Position numbers and translations under genes: made by a program. From Bacillaceae bacterium OF18-1A (GTDB lineage Bacteria; Bacillota; Bacilli; Bacillales; Bacillaceae_G), in NCBI GenBank assembly GCA_027694045.1, contig JAQEWB010000004.1:248001-312000 (forward strand): a DNA stretch of 64,000 nt. Direction: 5' to 3'. Every line of letters begins with the position of its first letter. Within the stretch, counting starts at the first letter, position 1. The notes under the pieces are model-generated. The model saw only the letters and a list, made by a program, of their open reading frames with translations, was not told where the DNA came from and made no database searches. Below are positions 18,434 to 26,498 of the stretch, piece by piece.

Positions 18434-19614
18434 AAGTATTTTGTTTAGGTGGAGCAGGTAAAATTTGTCGTGAAGCAATTTTAGATTTAGTTCAATTTTC
18501 ATCTTTTGAGACGATTACAGTAGCTGATTTTAACGAAGAAGAGGGACGTAAAGTAGTAGAATGGCTCAACGATCCTCGTGTTGATTTTGTGAAAGTAGAT
18601 GTTACAAATCATGAGGATACAGTTGCAAAAATGAAAGACTATGACATTGTAATGGATGGCACGACGATTAAGTTGAATGGATTGTCTACATGTGCGATTG
18701 CCGAAGCAGGTTGTCACGGTGTGAACTTGAATGGATTTGGTGAAGAGAATGAATCGCATTCTATATTTGTTCAAAACGAAAAAACATGTTTACCTGGTTT
18801 TGGTATGACACCAGGTGTAACACAAATGATGGCAATGCATGCAGCAAATCAGTTAGATACTGTAGAGTCTGTTCGTGTAAGTCATGGTTCGTATCGTCCA
18901 ATTGCTTTTTCGGCATCAATAACGGAGACAACGACATATGAATATGATCCACACCTACCATCACGTACAGTGTATGAAGATGGTGAATTTAAGCAAGTAC
19001 CTCCGTTTGCGCGCCCAAGAGAAATTGAATTGCCAGCGCCTTACGGTAAAACAATGCAGTATATCATCCCGCATTCTGAAACAATTACATTAGCAAAAGC
19101 ATTAAAAGATAAAGACGTAAAATTGATTGAAACGAGAGGAACTTGGCCAAAGCAAAATATGCAGCTTGTTCGTGCTTTATTTGATTATGGTATATTGCGA
19201 AATGATCAGATTGAGATAGAAGGTAAAGAAATCGGTATAATGGATTGTATTTCTAAATATTTACTACAATCGAAAGAAGGACAAGAAACAGAAGTTTACG
19301 GTTATGCACTTCATGTAGAAGTAGTCGGTATGAAGAATAGTGAGAAACAGAGACATGTACTATATCATACCCATCCGCTATCTGACGGGTCTATTGTAGG
19401 ATGGGAAAAATTAAGAGCTTATACAAGGAACGTCGGTATTCCATTTGGAATCGCTACGGAGTTAATTGCAAAAGGGAATGTGAATAAGGTTGGTGTTGTT
19501 ACGCCTGAGGAAGCTTTTGAAAATCCACAAGTTATTTTTGATGAATTAGAAAAGCGTGGAATTCATATTCATGAAGAAGTTTTTACTGAAAAAGAGAATT
19601 ATAATTTTGTATAA
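18430..19614 (+). CDS. Saccharopine dehydrogenase-like NADP-binding protein in the phosphonate operon
   Basis: This 394-residue protein has an N-terminal Rossmann motif ([17 protein letters not shown]) and a following catalytic-like domain typical of the saccharopine dehydrogenase/homospermidine synthase superfamily. It starts with GTG overlapping the phnW stop by 4 bp, so it is translated with the phosphonate genes. It is not part of the standard AEP pathway. A role in reducing or redirecting an AEP-derived aldehyde or imine is possible but speculative. Confidence 0.8.
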   Translation: MKVFCLGGAGKICREAILDLVQFSSFETITVADFNEEEGRKVVEWLNDPRVDFVKVDVTNHEDTVAKMKDYDIVMDGTTIKLNGLSTCAIAEAGCHGVNLNGFGEENESHSIFVQNEKTCLPGFGMTPGVTQMMAMHAANQLDTVESVRVSHGSYRPIAFSASITETTTYEYDPHLPSRTVYEDGEFKQVPPFARPREIELPAPYGKTMQYIIPHSETITLAKALKDKDVKLIETRGTWPKQNMQLVRALFDYGILRNDQIEIEGKEIGIMDCISKYLLQSKEGQETEVYGYALHVEVVGMKNSEKQRHVLYHTHPLSDGSIVGWEKLRAYTRNVGIPFGIATELIAKGNVNKVGVVTPEEAFENPQVIFDELEKRGIHIHEEVFTEKENYNFV

Positions 19615-19654
19615 GTAAAGAAGTTCACGAGGTAGATATAAATGGGGTGAAGCT

Positions 19655-20437
19655 ATGTCTGTAGTAGGAGAAGAAAGAAAGCGAACCATTCTTGAAAAAG
19701 TAGAATTTAAAGGGAAAGTAAAAGTTTCTGAATTAGCGAGAGAGTTTGCAGTATCGACAGAAACAATTCGTCGATATTTAGAAGAACTAGATCGTGAAAA
19801 AAAGTTAAAAAAAGTGTATGGAGGAGCTGTTCAGCTTCCAGGAGCGGGAGTAGAGGCACCGATGTTAGAAAGAGAGATGCTGCATATAGAGGAGAAGAAA
19901 AGAATCGGCTATAAAGCAGCGACATTTGTGGAAGATGGTGATGTCATTGCGATTGATGATGGGAGTACACCACTTCAAATGGTTCCGTATCTTGTTCATC
20001 GTAAAAATTTAACGATTGTTACGAGTTCTTTTCCAGTAGCAACACAATTAATATCTTCTATTAATAAAAAGATGTTTCATGGTGAGGTTTTATTTATAGG
20101 TGGGAAAGTATCTCCGAAGCATTCACGTGTGTCAGGATCTATTTCTCAACAAGTTATTCACCAGTTTCATTTCCATAAAGCTTTCGTTTCAATAGATGGA
20201 TTATTGCCTAGTTTTGGCGTTTCTAGTTTTGAATTAGAAAAAGCAAAATTGTCAGAAGCGATGATGAAATTAGCTGAGAAAACATACATTTTATGTGATC
20301 ATACAAAGGTTGGCGTAAAAGGGAATTACAGAATAGCAGCATTTTCCCGTATTCAACATATTATTTGTGATAAAAAAATGCCATATAGTTTTGAGGAAGA
20401 AGTTAAGAAGCATAATATTCAATGGACAGTTTGCTAA
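19655..20437 (+). CDS. DeoR/GlpR-family transcriptional regulator
   Basis: This 260-residue protein has an N-terminal DeoR helix-turn-helix (VKVSELAREFAVSTETIRRYLEEL is the region, residues about 18-42). A C-terminal sugar-phosphate-isomerase-like sensor domain follows, with VIAIDDGST and ILCDHTKVG. DeoR proteins usually bind a phosphorylated metabolite. As the last gene of the phn series it is likely the local regulator, perhaps sensing a pathway intermediate; that is inference. Confidence 0.88.
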   Translation: MSVVGEERKRTILEKVEFKGKVKVSELAREFAVSTETIRRYLEELDREKKLKKVYGGAVQLPGAGVEAPMLEREMLHIEEKKRIGYKAATFVEDGDVIAIDDGSTPLQMVPYLVHRKNLTIVTSSFPVATQLISSINKKMFHGEVLFIGGKVSPKHSRVSGSISQQVIHQFHFHKAFVSIDGLLPSFGVSSFELEKAKLSEAMMKLAEKTYILCDHTKVGVKGNYRIAAFSRIQHIICDKKMPYSFEEEVKKHNIQWTVC

Positions 20438-20456
20438 ATAAGGTGAAAATATATAG

Positions 20457-20486
20457 AATCCCATCTAATTATCAGATGGGATTTTT
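20457..20486 (+). terminator. Terminator of the phn operon
   Basis: AATCCCATCT and AGATGGGATTTTT form a stem with an 8-base loop and a T run, about 20 bp after the regulator stop. Confidence 0.88.
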
Positions 20487-20497
20487 ACTGTCTGTGA

Positions 20498-20552
20498 ATA
20501 AAGTGAAACTTTATTCAGTGGGGAATTTTACTGCTCGTTAATGCGGGATAAA
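20498..20552 (+). repeat. Short bcr1-type repeat, internally deleted
   Basis: It starts ATAAAGTGAAACTTTATTCAG and ends GCGGGATAAA, matching the two ends of the bcr1-like elements elsewhere in the window. The centre is missing. ATAAA stands at both edges, as for a 5-bp target duplication. Confidence 0.6.
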
Positions 20553-20648
20553 AATTTGCATTTACGCAAAAAGTGGACACATTTTCAAATTCCCTTCATA
20601 TAATTTACCAATAGAAAAAAAGTTGGTTTAAGGAAAGAGGAGATTTGG

Positions 20649-20768
20649 ATGTCGGAGCGGATATATAATAAGCTTGTATTGTATACGAATGTTTTGCAAA
20701 AACTTGGTGTTATTAATGAGAAAGAAAAAAGTGAAATTCTTCATACGATAGGTAAAAAATCCTTTTGA
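20649..20768 (+). CDS. Small hypothetical protein (39 residues)
   Basis: The ORF starts ATG after AAGAGGAGATTTGG and encodes MSERIYNKLVLYTNVLQKLG and a Lys-rich end. A terminator overlaps its stop. A good ribosome site and a dedicated terminator support expression. No family was recognised. Confidence 0.5.
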   Translation: MSERIYNKLVLYTNVLQKLGVINEKEKSEILHTIGKKSF

Positions 20769-20782
20769 ATAAAGGGTTTTTT
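20756..20782 (+). terminator. Terminator of the 39-residue ORF
   Basis: AAAAATCCTTT and AAAGGGTTTTTT pair around TGAAT, followed by a T-rich tract. Confidence 0.7.
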
Positions 20783-20824
20783 ATTTTTTATCGTGAGAAA
20801 TATAAATTTGATGTAATATTCTCA

Positions 20825-20853
20825 TTGACAATGATAATGATATTCATTATCAT
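20825..20853 (+). promoter_or_regulatory. ilsA promoter with Fur box
   Basis: TTGACA (20825-20830) and TATCAT (20848-20853) are spaced 17 bp. GATAATGATATTCATTATC (20833-20851) lies between them and differs at one position from the classic 19-bp Fur box. Iron-bound Fur should block this promoter. Confidence 0.9.
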
Positions 20854-20919
20854 TTGTTTGTAAGTAATTGATATTAGTTATCAATTATAGAGAACAATAT
20901 AGGATAAGGGGATTTTATT

Positions 20920-23223
20920 TTGAAAAAAAATTATATGAAAGCATTAGTAGTAGCAACAACATTGGCCATTCCATTTGCTGCATACTCTACTCCAGCGTTA
21001 GCAGCAATCAAAGCTGAAGCAAACCAAACGGTAGCAGCAGTAAGCGATCGTACATACGATACTGAGATTAAAATATATAAAGATCAAAAAGATGAGCCAT
21101 CTATGGTTTCTCAGTACATAAAAAATCCGAAAGTAACGATTGAAGATGGGAAGAAAATTGTTACTGTAACAATGCAAGATAGTGATTACTTCCAATATCT
21201 TAGAATAGAGGATAAAATTCAGCCTGGTGTATTTCATGATGTGAAAGTTCTGTCAGAAGATAAGAGGAAAAATGGAACGAAAGTAGTTCAATTTGAAATT
21301 GGTGAGTTTGAAAAAAAACACAATATGCAAATGCATATACTTATTCCAGCTATTGGATATGATCACGAATATCAAGTTCAATTTGAAATTAAAGATCCAA
21401 CTTCAGGTGAAAAAGAAACAGAGAAACTAGATGATAACTCTAATTCAGGCAATACGGAAAAGGATCAACAAGTTGATAGTCAAAACATGATAACAGATAA
21501 AAAGTTAAGAGAACTTGTTAATAAAAAAGTATTTAATAGAAAAGATTTACATACACCAATTACGAAAGAAGAGCTATTACAAGTAAAGGACTTGTTTTTG
21601 AATACGAATGAGATTCTTGATTATAGTGCATTAAAATATATGCCAAATTTAAAATCTTTAACAGTTGCAAATGCGAAGATAAAAGACCCGTCGTTCTTTG
21701 CGAATTTAAAGCAATTAAACCATTTAGCTTTGCGTGGTAATGAATTTGCAGATGTAACGCCACTTATTAAGATGGATAATTTAGAATCTCTTGATTTAAG
21801 TAATAATAAAATTACGAACGTTGCACCATTAACAGAAATGAAAAATGTAACAAGTTTATTTTTATCAGGAAATCAAATTGAGGATGTAACACCGTTAGCG
21901 AAAATGGAACAACTAGATTACTTGAATTTAGCAAATAATAAAATTACGAATGTTGCTCCATTAAGCTCGTTGAAAAATGTTACATACTTAACTTTAGCAG
22001 GAAATCAAATTGAAGATATTAAACCGTTATATTCATTACCTTTAAAAGATTTAGTATTGACGCGTAATAAAGTTAAAGATTTATCGGGTATTGATCAATT
22101 GAATCAATTACAAGAGTTATGGATTGGGAAAAATGAAATAACAGATGCTACTCCTCTAAGTACGATGGCACAGTTGAAAGTTTTAAACTTACCTAACAAT
22201 GAGTTAAAAGATATTACGCCGTTATCAAGTCTAGTAAACTTACAAAAACTTGATTTAGAGGCAAATTATATTTCTGATGTAACACCAGTTAGCAATTTGA
22301 AAAAGTTAGTATACTTAAGTTTTGTTGCAAATGAAATTCGTGATGTTCGACCAGTTATCGAACTAAGTAAGACAGCTTACATTAATGTTCAAAATCAAAA
22401 AGTGTTTTTAGAGGAAACAGAAGTAAATAAAGAAGTAAAAGTACCAATATACGAAAAAGATGGTGAAGTTTCTACAAAAATTCGTTTGAAGAGTGATGGT
22501 GGTACGTATAGTAACGGTGTGGTGAAATGGAGTACATCAGGTGAGAAAGTATATGAATTTGGTGTGAAAGACCCATTTGCAGATACAGGAATCTTCTTCA
22601 CAGGCTCTGTCATTCAAAATGTGATAGAAGGAAAAGAGGATAACACATCTCAAGAAGATGATACGTCTAAAGAAGACAATACATCTCAAGAAGAAGTAGA
22701 ATTTGCTGATGTGCCGAAAGGACATTGGTCAGAAGAAGCAATTCATTATTTAGCGAAAGAAAATATTTTTAAAGGATATGGAAATGGACAATTTGGGTTT
22801 GGTGATAATATTACCCGTGGACAAGTTGCTTCTTTAGTACAAAGATACTTGAAATTAGAAAGTAAAGCAGATCAGAAAGAGACATTTACGGATACGAAAG
22901 GGCATATGTTTGAAAAAGATATCGATGCGGTTGCACAAGCTGGAATTATGCAAGGTGATGGTACAGGGGAGTTTCGTCCAGATGGAGTACTAACTCGATA
23001 CGAAATGTCTGTAGTATTACACAAAGTATTTCAGTTAAAAGCAGCTGAAGGTAATAACGTAAACTTTAAAGATGTACAAGCTGGTCATTGGGCAGAAGGA
23101 TATGTGAAAGCTTTAGCGGATAATAATATTTCAAAAGGCGATGGAAAAGGCAATTTCTTAGGCGATGATTTCGTAACACGTGAACAATATGCACAGTTTT
23201 TATATAATGCAATAACTAAATAG
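20920..23223 (+). CDS. ilsA: Iron-regulated leucine-rich surface protein IlsA
   Basis: This 767-residue surface protein has a signal peptide (residues about 1-28). A NEAT heme-binding domain follows (about 40-165, with SDYFQYLRIE and GYDHEYQVQFEI). Leucine-rich repeats cover about 215-490 (repeated LxxLxxLxLxxNxIxDVxPL units), and three SLH cell-wall anchoring domains cover about 585-766. This architecture is that of B. cereus IlsA, which takes iron from heme, hemoglobin and ferritin. The start is TTG after AAGGGG. A Fur box covers the promoter. Confidence 0.96.
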   Translation: MKKNYMKALVVATTLAIPFAAYSTPALAAIKAEANQTVAAVSDRTYDTEIKIYKDQKDEPSMVSQYIKNPKVTIEDGKKIVTVTMQDSDYFQYLRIEDKIQPGVFHDVKVLSEDKRKNGTKVVQFEIGEFEKKHNMQMHILIPAIGYDHEYQVQFEIKDPTSGEKETEKLDDNSNSGNTEKDQQVDSQNMITDKKLRELVNKKVFNRKDLHTPITKEELLQVKDLFLNTNEILDYSALKYMPNLKSLTVANAKIKDPSFFANLKQLNHLALRGNEFADVTPLIKMDNLESLDLSNNKITNVAPLTEMKNVTSLFLSGNQIEDVTPLAKMEQLDYLNLANNKITNVAPLSSLKNVTYLTLAGNQIEDIKPLYSLPLKDLVLTRNKVKDLSGIDQLNQLQELWIGKNEITDATPLSTMAQLKVLNLPNNELKDITPLSSLVNLQKLDLEANYISDVTPVSNLKKLVYLSFVANEIRDVRPVIELSKTAYINVQNQKVFLEETEVNKEVKVPIYEKDGEVSTKIRLKSDGGTYSNGVVKWSTSGEKVYEFGVKDPFADTGIFFTGSVIQNVIEGKEDNTSQEDDTSKEDNTSQEEVEFADVPKGHWSEEAIHYLAKENIFKGYGNGQFGFGDNITRGQVASLVQRYLKLESKADQKETFTDTKGHMFEKDIDAVAQAGIMQGDGTGEFRPDGVLTRYEMSVVLHKVFQLKAAEGNNVNFKDVQAGHWAEGYVKALADNNISKGDGKGNFLGDDFVTREQYAQFLYNAITK

Positions 23224-23232
23224 TAAATGGAG

Positions 23233-23273
23233 AAAATACGTTATTCTTTAATAGGAAGAATAACGTATTTTTT
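23233..23273 (+). terminator. Terminator of ilsA
   Basis: AAAATACGTTATTCTT and AAGAATAACGTATTTTTT form a 16-bp stem with a T run. Confidence 0.92.
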
Positions 23274-23472
23274 GTATGTACAAAATTATGTGAGAAGTAG
23301 ACAATAATGCTTGCATAGGCGCTGCCTATTTTTTTTAGGAAGGGTGAAACCATATTGACAAAAAGGCATTCTCATGTGATAATTCAATTAAATTTTTAGA
23401 ATAATCAAAAAACATTCCTTTTACATAGAAAGGATTTGAACATTATATTAATATTACGCCGGGGGTGACGAA

Positions 23473-24102
23473 ATGTTATTTTTTCTAAAGAAATGGAATG
23501 AGTTAAAAGATGTGAAATCTGAATTGGCACTTCGTGATTGGTTTTATGGTACAAAAATTAGTTTATCGTTATGTACGTCAAAAGAGCCATTAACGTTTTT
23601 AGTAAACGTCGAGGGAAGAGATAAAGGATTATTTTCAGAAGAGGATTTTATTGTCGTAAATTGCATGTGTGAGCCAGTATTTGAAAATGAAGAAAAACCA
23701 GCTACAGAGTCGTTTATGCATGCGGATATTTATAAAAAAAGCAAAGCAGAATGTATTTTACAAGTACAGACTGTAGACAGCCATTTAATATCAGAATTAT
23801 ATGGGGAAGAAGGAGAAGTAACATTTGAAAAAAGAAGTGTGGAACGTGTTTTTGGAAAAGAAGGTATAACAGAAATGACAATTCCAATTGTAGAAGATGA
23901 GAAAAAATTTGCTGATCTATTAGAAAGTAATGTTCCGAATTTTATTGAAGGTGGAGGAGTAGTTCTTGTTCATAACTACGGTATGATTGTATGGGGGAAA
24001 ACTCCAGAAGAAGCGAAAAAATGGCTAGAGGGTATAGAATATTTAATGAACTATCACGTGAAGCTTTTAATGATAAAAGGTACAAAGAGTTCTGTTATAT
24101 AA
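23473..24102 (+). CDS. Class II aldolase/MtnB-like protein without metal ligands
   Basis: This 209-residue protein has the class II aldolase/adducin fold pattern, closest to methylthioribulose-1-phosphate dehydratase: TVDSHLISELYG and a final NYGMIVWGKTPEEAKKW. The His-x-His zinc motif expected before TVD reads QVQ here, and the usual NHG reads NYG. The three metal-binding histidines thus seem to be lost. The frame is intact, so this is probably a non-enzymatic or re-purposed homologue. A GGGGGTGACGAA site precedes the ATG. Confidence 0.75.
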   Translation: MLFFLKKWNELKDVKSELALRDWFYGTKISLSLCTSKEPLTFLVNVEGRDKGLFSEEDFIVVNCMCEPVFENEEKPATESFMHADIYKKSKAECILQVQTVDSHLISELYGEEGEVTFEKRSVERVFGKEGITEMTIPIVEDEKKFADLLESNVPNFIEGGGVVLVHNYGMIVWGKTPEEAKKWLEGIEYLMNYHVKLLMIKGTKSSVI

Positions 24103-24137
24103 TAACATTTGCGGTGTTGTTGCAAATCAACAAAAAA

Positions 24138-24151
24138 TGAAAGCGTTTTAA
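24138..24151 (+). promoter_or_regulatory. Candidate cre (CcpA) site before the AcuB-like gene
   Basis: TGAAAGCGTTTTAA matches 13 of 14 positions of the cre consensus. The acuABC operon of B. subtilis is CcpA-controlled, which fits the downstream AcuB-like product. Confidence 0.5.
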
Positions 24152-24228
24152 AAATTGGTTTTACTCATAAAATATAGGTTTCCTTATTATATATAGATTA
24201 CATGTTGACATGTAAGGAGGAACATATT

Positions 24229-24852
24229 TTGCGAGTTAAATATCATTTTCTGCCAAAACAGCAAGTAACATTTTGCAAGATGAACGATTCCAGTGAAGTG
24301 GCGCTGCAAATTATGAATGAAATGGGATTCCGAGCAATCCCTGTATTAGCAGAAGATGAAAAGAAATTTAAGGGGATTATTTATAAAGTAGATTTGTTAG
24401 AAAAGCAGTGTGAAAGTGGATTAGAGCAATTAAGTGCTGGAGACATGCTGGAAAATTCTAACGCATTTATTTTTGAAAAGGATTCTTTTTTTAGAGCTTT
24501 TTACGTTATTCGTCGCCTTCCGTTTTTATCTGTGTTAAATGATTATAATGAATTTGTTGGCATTTTAACACATTCTAATGTATTTGATGTTATTGAAGAT
24601 TCATTCGGTATGCGGACGGGTGGTTATATACTAACAATTGCAACGCAAGATTGTAAGGGAACGATTAAAGAGCTAGGGGCATTGTTAAAAGCATATAATA
24701 TCGGTGGATTGTTTACGCTAGATAACGGTGATCAATATATTCGCCGTGTTATCGTAAATATATCAGATGAATTAAATGAAAAACGATTGAAGAAACTAAT
24801 TGAAAAAATAGAGAAAAAAGGATTTCGGGTGAGTCATGTAGATTATATTTAA
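24229..24852 (+). CDS. AcuB-like CBS-domain protein
   Basis: This 207-residue protein has two CBS domains (about residues 1-125; FRAIPVLAEDEKKFKGIIYK and LPFLSVLNDYNEFVGILTH) and a C-terminal ACT-like domain (GYILTIATQDCKGTIKELG). This is the layout of AcuB, which is linked to acetoin utilisation and acetyl-CoA synthetase control. No acuA or acuC neighbour is present. The TTG at 24229 is chosen because AAGGAGG lies 8 bases upstream. Confidence 0.75.
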   Translation: MRVKYHFLPKQQVTFCKMNDSSEVALQIMNEMGFRAIPVLAEDEKKFKGIIYKVDLLEKQCESGLEQLSAGDMLENSNAFIFEKDSFFRAFYVIRRLPFLSVLNDYNEFVGILTHSNVFDVIEDSFGMRTGGYILTIATQDCKGTIKELGALLKAYNIGGLFTLDNGDQYIRRVIVNISDELNEKRLKKLIEKIEKKGFRVSHVDYI

Positions 24853-24863
24853 GTTGAAAAGAG

Positions 24864-24899
24864 AAGGTACCTATCTACTATGTAGAAAGGTACCTTTTT
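24864..24899 (+). terminator. Terminator after the AcuB-like gene
   Basis: AAGGTACC and GGTACCTTTTT flank an inner TCTAC/GTAGA stem, giving a two-part hairpin with a T run. Confidence 0.85.
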
Positions 24900-24916
24900 A
24901 GCATGAGAAACGAATC

Positions 24917-25687
24917 TTATTTTGAAACAGGAGGTGGAGATAAAGCTAAATCTGATAAAAAAATAAAGTCTGCATGCTCGCGAATTTTAGGAATAGAAGT
25001 TTCTATAACGCGCGATGTAATTTCACCAGGAGGACCAACATGTCCAATAGCTACCATAGTAGGTTTTTCTTGAATTTTTTTTATGAGTAGTTGTGCTTGT
25101 TTTGAAATGTGTGCTGCTGTATAAACATCATCAAAAAATAATTGGTTTTCAATAATAGTTACACCTAATTCTTTTCCGATTTTTGGGACGACACTATTAG
25201 GATTTGTTTTGCTATCTAAATAAAACAAACCGTGTTTTTTACAAGCTGTAAGTATAAGACGCACAATTCTTTCGTCAGCTGTAACTTTCGATCCCATATG
25301 GTTATTCATTCCGATGGCATGCGGTATGTCTTGAATTGCTTGTTCGAGTCGAGTGTTTATTTCTTCATCACTTAAATCAGTTGTAATTGCTTTCGGTCCA
25401 AGCCATTCTTTTTTACCTCTTATAGGTTCCATTGGCATATGTATAATAACTTCATGTCCTTTTTTATGTGCAGCTATTGCGTCTTCTTTTGAGGAAGGAA
25501 GAAATGGCATAACAGCAACTGTTAATGGAATGGGAAGTGATAACATTTTGTCAGTTCCCTTCATGTTATTGCCGAAATCATCAATGACAATAGCTATTTT
25601 ATTCGTGTGAGCATTTGCTTGAATAGGAAACAAAAAGGATGGTAAAAACATAGTGAAAATGAGCACTGCAATCGTATATTTGCGCAT
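24917..25687 (-). CDS. Divergent polysaccharide deacetylase (YibQ-like), secreted
   Basis: This 256-residue protein has a signal peptide (cleavage near ANA-HT, residue about 26). A divergent polysaccharide deacetylase domain follows: IAIVIDDFGNN, HKKGHEVIIHMPMEP, IGMNNHMGSKVT and VAIGHVGPPG. The Asp, His and His metal-site residues are present. The target is probably a cell-envelope glycan. The ATG at 25687 is chosen because the signal sequence begins there; GAAAGGAAAT is upstream. A bcr1 element ends about 20 bp before the start. Confidence 0.85.
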   Translation of the reverse strand: MRKYTIAVLIFTMFLPSFLFPIQANAHTNKIAIVIDDFGNNMKGTDKMLSLPIPLTVAVMPFLPSSKEDAIAAHKKGHEVIIHMPMEPIRGKKEWLGPKAITTDLSDEEINTRLEQAIQDIPHAIGMNNHMGSKVTADERIVRLILTACKKHGLFYLDSKTNPNSVVPKIGKELGVTIIENQLFFDDVYTAAHISKQAQLLIKKIQEKPTMVAIGHVGPPGEITSRVIETSIPKIREHADFIFLSDLALSPPPVSK

Positions 25688-25706
25688 ATAAATATTTCCT
25701 TTCCAT

Positions 25707-25865
25707 TGTATCCCGCTATTTGCGGGCGGTAAGATTTCCACCCCGAAAATTGGGCTGGAGCAAAGAAGTTAGATGGGAGATCCACTGCCCGTAAACGCCC
25801 GATTGATGAGGGCTACTAATCAATCGGGGAGGAACAAAATCCCACTAATTAAAGTCTCACTGTAT
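25707..25865 (-). repeat. Full-length bcr1-type repeat with TGTAT target duplication
   Basis: On the minus strand the element runs from GTGAGACTTTAATTAGTGGG to GCCCGCAAATAGCGGG, about 149 bp. It has inner inverted segments (CCCGATTGAT / ATCAATCGGG). TGTAT at 25707-25711 and 25861-25865 is an exact 5-bp direct repeat flanking it. The ends match the shorter copies in this window. It fits the B. cereus group bcr1 family by recall. Confidence 0.8.
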
Positions 25866-26179
25866 CAATCATCATTATGTTTTGCTTTTTTATATAAATT
25901 AAACAAAAAATGTCGAAGAAAATTATGTGTAAAATAGAGAGTCCGCAGTTTACTTGGTATTTGTAAAAAAAGAAGATGAAAAAAATGTCTATTATTGCGA
26001 ATGTATTTACAAAGATAGAATAATTTGTAATAATTCTCAAAGTGAGGGTAAAGATTTGTAAATTACAGGGAGAAAATGTTAAATTTTCTGATTCTTCAAA
26101 TTTGGATATGGTTAAGAAATGAAAAAGTTAATGTAGAAGTGAATTTAAGAGCATGGAAGAATAAATAAGGGGGATATGG
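25866..26179. other. Intergenic region with a possible Spo0A box
   Basis: This is AT-rich non-coding sequence before the Spo0E-like gene. TGTCGAA at 25911-25917 matches the Spo0A box core, but one such 7-mer is weak evidence. No other structure was seen. An AAGGGGGATATGG ribosome site ends the region. Confidence 0.35.
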
Positions 26180-26461
26180 ATGTTTACTGTAAAAAGGAAG
26201 TACACGTTAGAAAGACTTTCACGTGATATTCATATAAAACGTGAAGAAATGATTCAATTAGGATTAACAAGTGGGTTAAATAGCACGGAGACAATTCAAG
26301 TTAGCCAAGAATTGGACAAGCTTATTTTACAATACCAACACTATAAAGAAAAACAAACACCGAAATGGTTTTCTATTATAAAAATACCTATTTTTCAAAT
26401 CGGGTATGAAGGGAAATCGAGTGGTTTTTGGCGAATGCTTGTGGCTGGTTTTATGAAATAA
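26180..26461 (+). CDS. Spo0E-like aspartyl-phosphate phosphatase
   Basis: This 93-residue protein has a Spo0E domain: a helix with IKREEMIQLGLTSGLNS and the second helix VSQELDKLILQYQHY, containing the SQELD signature. Family members dephosphorylate Spo0A~P and delay sporulation. It has an extra C-terminal hydrophobic stretch of about 30 residues (WFSIIKIPIFQIGYEG) not seen in the shortest members. The ATG follows AAGGGGGATATGG. Confidence 0.85.
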   Translation: MFTVKRKYTLERLSRDIHIKREEMIQLGLTSGLNSTETIQVSQELDKLILQYQHYKEKQTPKWFSIIKIPIFQIGYEGKSSGFWRMLVAGFMK

Positions 26462-26498
26462 GTATAATTACCCTTTTGAGATAAGGATAATTATACTA
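26461..26498. terminator. Hairpin between convergent genes
   Basis: AGTATAATTA and TAATTATACT pair with an inner CCTT/AAGG. There is no clear T run, so terminator function is uncertain. Confidence 0.45.
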
